The position numbers were made by a program, and so were the translations under genes. The notes below the pieces were generated by a model. That model worked only from the letters and a program-made list of their open reading frames with translations, was not told where the DNA came from and did no database searches. 64,000 bases of DNA, from NCBI GenBank assembly GCA_023014335.1, contig JAECYW010000033.1, positions 186,001 through 250,000 on the forward strand, in the 5' to 3' direction. This document shows, one piece after another, positions 47,686 to 57,399 of the stretch (within the stretch, counting starts at the first letter, position 1; each line of letters starts with the position of its first letter). This DNA is from Galerina marginata. Its lineage: Eukaryota; Basidiomycota; Agaricomycetes; Agaricales; Galerinaceae.

Positions 47686-48110
47686 TCACCAAGTCACCTT
47701 TACAATCGTCGTTTCTTCCGTCGCAACTTCACCGTCTTCTGGATTGAGGTAGAGGTGAGCACCTTTGCTGCCCGGATTGACAGTAAGCATAAGGTGCGAT
47801 TTGTCTTTAACACGGTTTCCAATGGGTCCTGTGGTATTGTGAACCGAGCCCCTAGAAGGGACGGTTCTGTTAAATCAAAGAGAAATTGTGCTATTGGTAT
47901 AACGACATACACAATTTTAACTTGAGAGACTGGGCCGCTCAGGTGGCCATCGAAGAGTTTGGCCAAAACCGCTTCCTTTACTAGACGAATTTCCTGCTTG
48001 GCGACTTCCCAGTTGTCGTCTTCCTTTAGGTTTTTGAAAATTCTAACGTTCCCCACTTGTTCATCGATCACTAAGTGTACTTGTGGTTGACCTTGGTTCT
48101 CCTCGGACAT
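47686..48110 (-). CDS. Small orphan protein
   Basis: The ATG at 48110 starts MSEENQGQPQVHLVIDEQVG, then NVRIFKNLKEDDNWEVAKQE and KEAVLAKLFDGHLSGPVSQV. The straight frame ends in a basic, unconvincing tail. A GTATGT donor after KIV and an AACAG acceptor switch to a better frame: TVPSRGSVHNTTGPIG, NRVKDKSHLMLTVNPGSKGA, HLYLNPEDGEVATEETTIVK, ending VTW with TGA at 47686-47688. The spliced product has about 125 residues, beta-rich in its second half, with no signal peptide or membrane helix. I do not recognise a family. It converges on the NLR gene (240 bp away) and is divergent from the kinase gene. Confidence 0.6.
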
Positions 48111-48816
48111 AACTTGAAATACATAGCGTTAATGAGGCACGAAGAAAAAGATGGACTGGTACGTACTCTGGTTGTGAAAAGCAGGCGACTTGTGGTTTGA
48201 GATATTTGAGCTTGAGAACGCGCTGAGGAAAAGTGGGGAATGAATGTAGTTCAATAAACTATGGCTCCGATGGATTTGGGAGCGTATAAATATGCTCCCG
48301 GAGGTTATTTGTTTGTCTTACAGTCGCATGATTGACTCGCCCTGCAGATTGAATGTAGGTCCGTACAGAATTCTACAGTGTCTGCATTTTGTTTTACAGG
48401 CACAGTAAGTCAAAGGCTTAAAGCCCCTGTATTCACGAAACTGGGGGGAGCGGGGTACCTCTTGGTGTCTACGAAAGCAGCTTTGACAGCCCGGAGGAAT
48501 TTTTTGCCCTCATTCTAATACCCAATCCGACCAACGACGTCGGATGAGATTTGTGTCCGCGGCAAAAATTCTCAGGACTTTAAACTCCTGGACAAAGGTG
48601 CTCCGTTGACCTTCAAATAAAGCTAAATGACCCTCTTAATCTACTCCGATTTTTTGAAATGGCACAAGGTTCAAAGCTTTCGAAATGAGCTGACCTTGCC
48701 CGGGTTGCCCCCTGAGTGGTGCCAAGAGATGGGTTCCGCATCGGGCCGGAAAAGTGAGCCAAAATAAGCCGACGTCGCTGCCCAAAACATTTCTATGTTC
48801 TTCTCCACCATCACCA

Positions 48817-50101
48817 ATGTACATCCAATACCCGAACATGGAGCTCGTTTCGTACTACTGCAAAGGAGGCTACCACCCCGTTGACCTCGACGACGTATTC
48901 CATGACCGATATCGCGTAGTCAGCAAGCTCGGGCATGGGATGTACGCCACTGTCTGGCTCGTCGAAGACATGGATTTACAACGCTTAGCTTCCCTTAAGG
49001 TCCTCGCTGCTGAAGTCTCTAGCATGTCTTCAGAAGTCGATGTTCTTCGTCATCTCAGGCGACATCAGGAACAAAATCCACCAGGTGCCGGCGCGGAGCA
49101 TGTGGTGAAGGTGTTCGACGACTTCGAGGTTGAGGGCCCGAACGGCACTCACCGTTGCATTGTGACTGAGCTCCTAGGTCCAAGTCTGGGTGTTGATCTC
49201 GAAGCGATGTATGACGACACTCCAGTCCCATTCCGTGTCACCAAGAGGATGGTGCCTCAAATCGCTCGTGGAGTGGCGTACCTTCACAGATGTGGTATCG
49301 TACATGGAGGTGCCGTATTTTTTCAACGGAGCTATAACTCTACTGAAGAAAAATTACCCTTTAGATCTCCACGTTGGAAACGTGCTCTTATACCACCCAA
49401 AATTCGAGCATTTGTCCCTACAAGATTATCAGAATTACTTTGAAAAATCGGAGGGGACTCCTCCAAGCCACTGGGACAAGTCTCCTCTCGCGGAAACCGA
49501 GCTCGCTCATCTCCCCAAGAAGCTACACAGTGCACCACACTTTTTACCACTCCTCGAACTCTGTTTAGCCTCCACAGACAGCATCCACGTCAAAATATGT
49601 GACTTCGGCGAAGCATTCCTGTGCTCAACCAACGACAAATCTGCGCGCAACGTGATCCAACTTAATACCGCACGTCCCTACTGCGCCCCCGAAATCATAT
49701 TCCGCGAACCCGCCCCTGGTCCTCCAACCGATATCTGGGCCCTAGCGGTACTTATACACATGGTTCTCAGCGGCAATTGCGAAGTCTTTCCCATGCGCCG
49801 CGACAAGGACAAGATATTGCTCCGCGAGATGGTGTTGGTCCTTGGAAAGCTTCCAGATAGATGGTGGACCCTATGGAAGGAGCGGGCGGAATACTTCGAT
49901 GAGGACGGGAAGTTTATTGGAGATCGGCCGGATTTGTTTCGGTCCACGGGGAAATTGTTGAAGGTAGGGGGGTTGGGCAATAATGATAAGGTTGTGTTGG
50001 AGGACCTAATGAGAGGAATGCTACGGTATGAGATGGAGGATAGAATCACGGCAGACACGGTTGTAAAGCTGATACCAGGGTCATGGCTTAGCGGTTCATA
50101 A
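48817..50101 (+). CDS. SRPK-like serine/threonine protein kinase
   Basis: The kinase domain starts soon after the chosen ATG at 48817 (MYIQYPNMELVSYYCKGGYH), since the frame's earlier start is only a GTG. YCKGGYHPVDLDDVFHDRY followed by VVSKLGHGMYATVWLVED is the glycine-rich loop of SRPK-type kinases; SLKVLAAEV carries the ATP-anchoring Lys. The catalytic loop, joined across one intron near 49310-49363, reads HGDLHVGNVLLY, with Asp and Asn present. ICDFGEAF is the metal-binding DFG, YCAPEIIF the APE-type motif, and DIWALAVLI the F helix. It ends PGSWLSGS at 50101. About 410 residues, with the SRPK-style insert between catalytic loop and DFG. HGD replaces HRD, so activation-loop control probably differs. 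Targets unknown; SRPKs classically phosphorylate SR proteins. Confidence 0.85.
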
Positions 50102-53100
50102 TTGGTGCCAGACCAAATGGTTCCTAGGAGTTTGAATAAATGTGGACGGTGAATGCTGTACGAACAATAATGGCGCGCTGCCGTGTTAGATAGGCACAAT
50201 TCTCTTCGTGACACTTCTCTCCATTTTATTTTTGTCCTCAGCCTTGAGTAATCCCCGTCGGTGTCTTGTGGTCCTGGGACGTGCTTTTACTTCGACGTCG
50301 TTAAATTATACCTGCGGCTTCATTCCTTGCGGCGAGCCGCGAAAGTCTCCTTTGGCAGTTTTCTCGTTCTCCTTATTTGCACCTGTCCATTCTGAAAACT
50401 CTGGTTAGAGGAGGGAACAATATGTTGCTTCGTCCTTATTGGTTGGGTCAAGGTAATGAGGAACTTTTTAATTCCCAGATTGAGGGAATGGTAAGGGAGA
50501 GCCGTCGGGTTTCACGAAGTTGGAAAAAATTGTGTCGATGCGCTAGTGGAAATGATTCGCAAATCCCAGGTCGACTTGTTCCGCTGCGCCAGACGTGATA
50601 TTTTGAAAAGGAGTGTCTGTAGGTAATCTAGATATGGTCATGGACCAGGTCGATAGCTCTGGCAGCGTAAGGAGGAGGGCACGTTGAGGGAAGGAAGGTA
50701 CAATCACGACAGATATATCACATCTGGAATAAAGGAGAAAAGACAGTCGTAGGCCAAAATATTTCCTCGGTACACGCAGACCGCCTAGGAGGTTTTTAAT
50801 CGCCTAAAGGCCAGAGTCATGCAAAAAAGCATCGTCCTCCTGCTGTCCTAGCGAAGTGACCAGCCGGCGTTCCTGCGTGTGGGGGTTGAAAATCAAGTGG
50901 CGGATTTTATATTACGAGAGTGTCCATTCGGCCGGTGTAGGGGATTTGTGGGTTTATTCCATGTTACTAACTCGCTAGCCGCTCCTGTCAGATTAATTGA
51001 CGAGCGGGTGGTTCTTGCGAGATTTCACTGGGTAGTCCGTCCGGGGTAGGGATTATGTCACCGGAAACTCGTAGTCGACCGATGGCAGAGCTATCCATGT
51101 CCATAGATTGAGTTATATCTGACTAAGACACAAGAAGTAGACGCGGAACAAGATATATGTATCCAACGATGCATACGCAGGAAGAGGTGAACTAGAAGAA
51201 TTTCAGTTCAGCAAGGATTTTGGTCGTCGCATGCTCATTAGTAGGTTCGTGCTTTCCGGACACCCTTGTATGTGGTCATTGGATGGACATGAGCGGAGGA
51301 GTGAGGGGGATGAGGGGGCCCAGGAGCCAAGTCATAGGAGTATGAGATGGGGGCGAGATTCAAGATTGGAAGCTGTTTGTGGGAAGAATTGGCTGATATC
51401 TACTAAGGTGCCGCTTCTCGGCACTGTGATCGATCATTTATGTAATCAGATAGACTTAAATTTAGACAACCGTCACACTCGCTTACAAAGCTTCACCAAG
51501 AATCACCATCATACCCCATGCCCACTCGACGTCCAAGTAAAAATCGCCCTCATACGACTAAATATTAGATTCCGAGATCGCAGATTCTCAAAATTTGGCT
51601 TGTATGAAAAGTCTTGAAGGTTCAGACAGTCCTCTTCGTGACCTGCCGTGTATTCGACAGCGCTGGCAGGCTCTGTCGTCTTGACTCCTCTTCGCGAGAG
51701 TTGTTTACGGCAAGGCTCGCATGAGCTGTCTTTCCGGGTCCTCCAGCATTCAAAGTTATATCTTTTCAATGCTCCTAGAATCAGGGATCATCTGCGTTAG
51801 AAGCCACCGCATGACGAGATACATTGGGAGAGTTCGAAACAGGTAATCGGTATGGGTTTTTTTTTTCTTCACCTTCGGAGGTATGACTGAATAGGCGTTT
51901 ACACTCTCTAGTTCCTTGCCAATGAACCCAGCTATCTGCAAGGTCGAGCTCGTTGTCAATCTCTGTCCGGCTTACACTGACGATCAAACCCTCCCAGTTG
52001 GTTGATTGAATCAACACCTGCGTCTAAATTGGTGCCACCAGATTCCGAAATTATGGACTTAGCGATTCGTCAGGAACTACTACCTGACGAGATATGATCG
52101 GATGAATCTGAAATGGGTGATGGGGTAAGTTCTTTTGTTCGTTTCTGCCCTGCAGCGAGAATCTAAATACACGATATCATCCATAGTCCCCTACCAGTGC
52201 CACCAGCGCTTTCTAACGACCTTACAACGATGGTTTAGTGAGCGACGTACTCGAAACGATTTTCTTTGTGCGTCTTCTTCCCCATCCCAGTCGTTACCGT
52301 CGATCGCGCTAACCCGAAAGCATAGTGTCAACCATGCGACAATGAAGCAGGAAACTTGGCCTCGTACTTTTTCTACACACACCCCAACGTGAGAGAGGAA
52401 GATAAGGGGCAGAGACGAAAAAATCAGGTACGGGGCAGAGATATGTGCACTATGGCAAGTTTTTGGTTTACTCGTCGAGTGGAACCATCAAATTCCCGGA
52501 GTATTACGCAGCTTACGTCGACGGCATTGCCACCCTCCGACGACTCGCATTCAAAGCTCAAATTTCCAGACGTTCAAAGTGACCGGGTGGCCAGCATCAA
52601 CCTTTTTTTACCTCTCCGCAATCCGTTCCCACTACATCGCGAGAAACAGCAAACGAACGGCGTGGGTTCCAGGCCAATCCAGCACGCCCGCCTACCTACT
52701 GGTTCTCAGACGCGGTGCGTTTCTATGTTCAACCCAATGTTGGGCATCGTTGGATATTGACTTCTACCCAACCCTTCATTTCAGCCCAGCCTTACGCACC
52801 TGCTCGCGACTCCGGTTCCGACGCTTATCTGCATGAAGTTTGTACACGTGTAATGAGAACGGTCGTCGTATCGGCCCAACCGCCCAACCCAAACCTCAGA
52901 CTTTGAGCCCACCTTCTGGGTTCTTCCTACCTCGTCCCTCCGTCTGCGAATAATCCAGAGACGCATCTCAAAGGTAGTCTAATCCTCTCTCTCAGTATGG
53001 TCGTCCTGTAAACTCATCCAAACCTGCAGCATAACCTCATCGTCACCGTCATAACTCATCCTCGACATTACCTTAACATCAGGCCCAATGCTAGCCGTAC

Positions 53101-54147
53101 CAGCGTCGGCAACCCCTGCGGCAACTGTACTAAACTTAAGTTTAGGCGCCGTCGTCTTCCGCTGGCTCTCCTCCTAGGAGTAGGCTGCAGCTACTCGGGA
53201 TTTCCAGCTCCAACCTATACGAGCGCCTTCGACATCCCTCTCGCGGCCGCCTATGGGGGAAAAGATGATTGACATGGATTTGGGTTCGATCTCGGGCTTA
53301 GAAGGGCCGTGGATAGCGACTACTCTACGCTCCTTCCTAGTAGCCAAAGTCAAATGATACCTTCAACTTCGGTCCAATTTCAAGCACAGCGCCCAATTCA
53401 GGCAGAGCTTTGGCTGGGATCTATGTTGCTAAAAGCGGTGGTGTCAGCCGCCCACATAGTACGTACCGCAGGCTATCTGAACATCCCCGAGGCTCGGTGG
53501 CTGGTTATTAAGATCCCAACATTAACGAAGATAGAGGCTCTGATAAACCGCTGTTCTAGAATCGAAACTAGATCAGCGCTACCAACGCCCGCTCTGTTTG
53601 TATGTTCTATTCCATGCAAAAAATCTGATGCACCGACTCAGGCTGTCAGGTCCAGCCGGTCCTCGTCATGACAAACTAAGCGTGTCTCACGCAGCGCTGG
53701 GTCTTTGTCCTTCATGGGTGTGCGAACACGCTGTTTTGCTGCACAACTTGCGCGAGCTCTCTCTCCAAGCTCTACGCTATTCAAAGTTACAACTTTCCGT
53801 TGTGTTTAGTGCCGGTCTTCATCTGCATCAAAAGCCACCCCTGGCGAGATGTTTGGAAGAATTTGCAACTAGAAATCGATTATCGGGTGAGTTCCTCGTG
53901 TTTTCCTCTTCGAAATTGGAGCTAAATAACGCGTTTTCATTCTATAATTCCTTGCTAGAGCCCTCCGCACTGTAGATTTTATTCTCTTTCCAGAAAATTT
54001 AATCAGGAGGTTAAATCCTTTGTGATTCCTTCACTAACAAGTTCCAAACATCACATGTCCTAGACGCGTTGGGCTGGATATTTCAACACTCCAAATGCCA
54101 GTTTACACTGCCTCCGATGGCGCGTAGGCTACTTCTCTACTTACATG
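50102..54147. other. Gene-poor stretch with coding relics
   Basis: No intact gene is supported over 4 kb. Two diverged, related segments (about 51.74-51.85 kb and 53.78-53.88 kb) share attcaaagtta, tcatctgc, aagccacc and a gcgaga/acgaga-type end; in the second, the frame reads LRELSLQALRYSKLQLSV, like a leucine-rich repeat of an F-box-type protein. The 52.1-53.3 kb part is pyrimidine-rich and open in several frames without domains. Confidence 0.4.
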
Positions 54148-54324
54148 TATGTAGATAATCCACGAGAAGGGATGGGCTACGCCTAAGCCTCATCTCACTG
54201 CAACATTGAATGCTCAGCGCTCAGTTTTCAAATATATCACGGTCGGTTCCATATACTGCGACAAATGATTACAAGGAAAATACAATGCAAACGAGATAAG
54301 TGGGAATTCAGTTGCATAGCGGAC

Positions 54325-54974
54325 TTAATCCTCATCCTCATCCTCTCCTTTATATGCACCGCCCAACAGATGTTCTTCCAGTTCTTGCGTGATTGCGACA
54401 GAATTGATACTATTCACAATGTGATAAATCGCGTGATTAACTCCCTCTTTCGACCGCAAATCAAAACGTGGAAATTCCTGGAGAGTCTGGACTAAAACTC
54501 CTCCAACCGTCCGACCGGGAGGGGCCTCACCTGTGTCTACGACTCTAATCCAATCTGAGCCTAAGGAGTTGTTGAAGTAGATTTCTATTCATGAAATAAC
54601 TCGAGCTTACGGTTCGGAGTCGGTGGTAATTTAGACATATCAAATCCTCCTGCGCTTAAATTTAAAGCATGGCTATCTAAGTATAAGCAGGCGTCCGTAT
54701 GGACAGACATATTACTCACGCAACCGTAGGACCATATCGAAACGGACGCTGACTTTCCAGGCACATGTAGTATTCAGGATATATCGGCTCTGGACCCTTT
54801 CGCTGATAAGCTTCCTGTGAGCATCCAATCGACAATTGATACATTGGAAAGCCATACCTTGAACCCATTAAATTCTCGGGGATCCGGAACGATGAGCAGG
54901 TTCCACTCCTTCGCAAATCTTAAATCTTGGAGCATGCGTGCTAATGGGCTCCAGAATGGTACCGGTCGGGTCAT
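54325..54974 (-). CDS. Unrecognised gene, copy A of a tandem pair
   Basis: Exon one from the ATG at 54974 reads MTRPVPFWSPLARMLQDLRF then AKEWNLLIVPDPREFNGFK. After a short intron the best frame is LISERVQSRYILNTTCAWKV and SVRFDMVLRL, leaving at a GTGAGT donor in phase with an exon GFDMSKLPPTPN. A final intron leads to SDWIRVVDTGEAPPGRTVGG, VLVQTLQEFPRFDLRSKEGV, NHAIYHIVNSINSVAITQEL and EEHLLGGAYKGEDEDED, with stop at 54325-54327. About 155 residues; a longer N-terminus in an unseen exon is possible. No membrane segment or known domain is evident. Plus-strand frames in the same place are shadows: the acidic C-terminus and splice phases fit this strand. I do not recognise the family. Confidence 0.55.
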
Positions 54975-55286
54975 GGTTGTTGGTCGGATGAAACAAATTC
55001 TCAGAAACTAAGACCTAAACCGGTGGTGAGAAATGGGGTGTTTGAACATGTGCCGCCCATCGTCACCGCTTTTAGGTAGGACACGGACATGTCTCAAAGG
55101 TGTACGAATTCTGCATGCAGATAATCTACCAAAAGAGTTGGCCTACGCCTAAGCCTCATCTTACTGCAACATTGAATGCTCAGTTTTCAAACATATCGCG
55201 GTGGACATCTCCCTATACTTCGACAAATGAATACAATGAAAATAGAATGCAAACGAGATGAGTTGGAATTCAGGTGCATAGGGAAC

Positions 55287-55962
55287 TTAATCCTCATCCT
55301 CATCCTCTCCTTTATATGCACCGCCCAACAGATTTTCTCCCAATTCTTGCGTGATTGCGACCGAATCGATACTGTGCACAATGTGAAAAATCGTGTTCTC
55401 AACACCCTCTTTCGACCGCAAATCAAAACCTGGAAATTCTTGAAGAATCTTGACTAAAGCTCCCCCGACCGTCTGACCCGGAGGCGCCTCACCTGCGTCT
55501 ACGACTCTAATCCACTTGAAGCCTAAGGAGTCGTTGAAGTAAATTATTATTTGTGAAAGAAGTCGTCCTTACGGTTCGGAGTCTTCGGTGGTGATTTACA
55601 CATATCAAATCCTCCTGCGCTTACATTTGAAGCATGGCTATCTAAAGTGTGAGCAGGGGTCCGTATGGACAAATGTTTTTCTCACACAAGTGTAGGACCA
55701 TATTGAAACGGACGCCGACTTTCCAGGCGCATATAGTATTCAGGATATATCGGCTCTGGCCCCTTTCGCTGATTAGCTTACTGTGAGAGTCCAATCGAAA
55801 ATTGACGCAGTCGAAAGCCTTACATACCTTGTACCCATGAAATTCTCGGGGATCCGGATCGATGAGCAGGTTCCACTCCATCCTAAACCTTAAATTTTGG
55901 AGGAGGCGTGCTAATGGGGTCCAGAAAGGTCGGGTTATGGTTCTTGGATGGACGATGGTCAT
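55287..55962 (-). pseudogene. Copy B of the tandem pair, probably broken
   Basis: This parallels copy A: start MTIVHPRTITRPFWTPLARL from 55962, then EWNLLIDPDPREFHGYK, LISERGQSRYILNTICAWKV, GVRFNMVLHL, a GFDMCKSPPKTPN exon and FKWIRVVDAGEAPPGQTVGG to GGAYKGEDEDED, stop 55287-55289. At the donor where copy A has C|GTGAGT, copy B has T|GTGAGA. The junction codon CGA of copy A therefore becomes TGA here and would end the protein early. If the first intron is instead cut at the upstream CAG, a TAA appears right after the junction. Either way the copy looks disabled, unless another donor is used. The C-terminal block is still well kept, so inactivation would be recent. Confidence 0.5.
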
Positions 55963-56085
55963 GGTTCTTGGTTGGATGAAACAAGACCTGAAACGGGGCG
56001 AGAAAAGGGGCGTTTGTACATGTCCCATCGGACGCGCTTCACCTCTTTTGGGCAGGACATGGACTCACATGTCTTAGGTCATCGA

Positions 56086-57067
56086 ACACGAGCGTCAGTC
56101 TGCTTGCACGCTAGCCGTGATCATATCCCCCATCTCATAACCCGTCATATCTCTCACCATTTCTTCATAAACATCTTCCCACCCATCTCTCTTGTTTTAT
56201 ACTCCGAAAAACTAATTAAAATAGTCGCCAATTCTTCCCGTTTCCATTAGTCACACCTTCTCGTAGGGATCGTTCCCATGAACAGTGTTGTAATCGCTCA
56301 AAGGCAGAGGATTTATATACCGTACGTTTTTATAAGGGATATGAACGAGCAACGCCATAAAAATCTGTGTAATTCGAGAAGCGGGGAAGGGAAGAGGGCC
56401 GACTATTCTCAGCTGTCAGGTTTTTCATGCCCAAATTGTGAGTTAGAGTAGCGGACACCATGCCGGATGCATGGCTCACCGTTGGAGGTGCTGGTGAAGG
56501 CACGAAGAGCTTACTGGAAAAAAATTGGCTCTGTTCAAAGAGTCGGTGAAGTCAACGGTGCGTTCTGAAAATTGAAATGGAGGACATGCATGAACGCTAC
56601 GGATATACGGTCATGGCTCACTTGGTATCCGCAATTTTTGCGAGCGGTTCCTGAGCAAAGTAGGAGTCATGGTGATTTCAATTTTGGGAATTCATCCTTC
56701 TGTGGAAAGTGTCATATCGGCCACAGGGTTACAGATACGATGAATGTCGAGGGAAGGACTTTTGACCAAAGGGCCAGTAAATTTCAATATTTTCCTCAGA
56801 CATGCGCAGGAGATACGACCCATGTCCATAACGCCCAGGCGTCAGAGTTCTGCCAAGGGTCATTACTCCCCTTACGTCTGGGCAATTTCAACCACGATCC
56901 TGCGCGTGTGCATTGGAAGTTACCTTGTACATGGTAATAATCGAGCAGAAGGAGAAAGGTGGATGACAGCTTTGGAGGGAAGCTATGAGCTCGAAGATCG
57001 GAAAATCCAGCCAGTATAAAGGGAGTATCGTTTACCTCCAGAAAATAAGGGGTAGCGGACGAATCTA
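56086..57067. other. Stretch without a supported gene
   Basis: Frames up to about 120 codons occur on the plus strand (56572-56937), without domain, and overlap possible minus-strand exons. Nothing can be called with confidence. Confidence 0.4.
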
Positions 57068-57370
57068 CCTGCAATCAAGGTGGATGCCAAGATCACTCCG
57101 TCTATCGATCAAGCATATGTGGCTTCCAGAATCTGGATAGGCCTCCACGTATAAAAACCTAGCAAGTAAGGAAGACATAATCTCTGAAGGCATGATTGAG
57201 TAGCGAAACTCGAGAAACTCGAAGCTGTCGATGATAGTGACGAAGTATTGGCAATTCGAGAGATCGATGGGAGTTTGGTTAGAGGATCGTGTTTGCGGTT
57301 GGTTTGCGGGACCGTTGATATCAGGGAGGCCGGATCTCGGCATGTAGCCGATCAATGATCTTTGATCCAT
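57068..57370 (-). CDS. Possible hypothetical gene or exon
   Basis: From the first ATG (57370) the frame reads MDQRSLIGYMPRSGLPDING, then NCQYFVTIIDSFEFLEFRYS, IMPSEIMSSLLARFLYVEAY and GSHICLIDRRSDLGIHL to a tgcag|gta junction near 57068. Composition is protein-like and a GT donor is available, but the following exon (perhaps TPFILAGFSDLRAHSFPP near 57.0 kb) and the true ends are unsure. No family recognised. A decayed gene is equally possible. Confidence 0.3.
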
Positions 57371-57399
57371 TACATAGGAAGGCTTCGGCAAATTCACGT

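Larger units (their letters stand above)
54148..56085. repeat. Direct tandem duplication, two units of about 0.97 kb
   Basis: Unit one runs about 54148-55113 and unit two about 55114-56085. They share cagataatc-like starts, ctacgcctaagcctcatct, the conserved central coding block and a gggcgagaaa/ggtgagaaa end. Similarity is high across introns as well as exons, so the duplication is fairly recent. Each unit holds one copy of a minus-strand gene described below. Confidence 0.85.

Noticed and set aside
48754..48756. GTG as start of the kinase
   Set aside because: The first in-frame ATG is at 48817 and lies just before the conserved kinase start.
54265..55457. Two similar plus-strand frames (LILILILSFICTAQQ...) in the tandem units
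   Set aside because: They are shadows of the minus-strand gene: the hydrophobic run is the complement of the acidic GEDEDED end and the splice sites fit the minus strand.
55739..55800. A direct GAA-to-TAA nonsense change as the only defect of copy B
   Set aside because: It depends on reading exon two in a frame that does not fit the next donor; the in-phase frame avoids this stop, so the junction TGA is the better argument.
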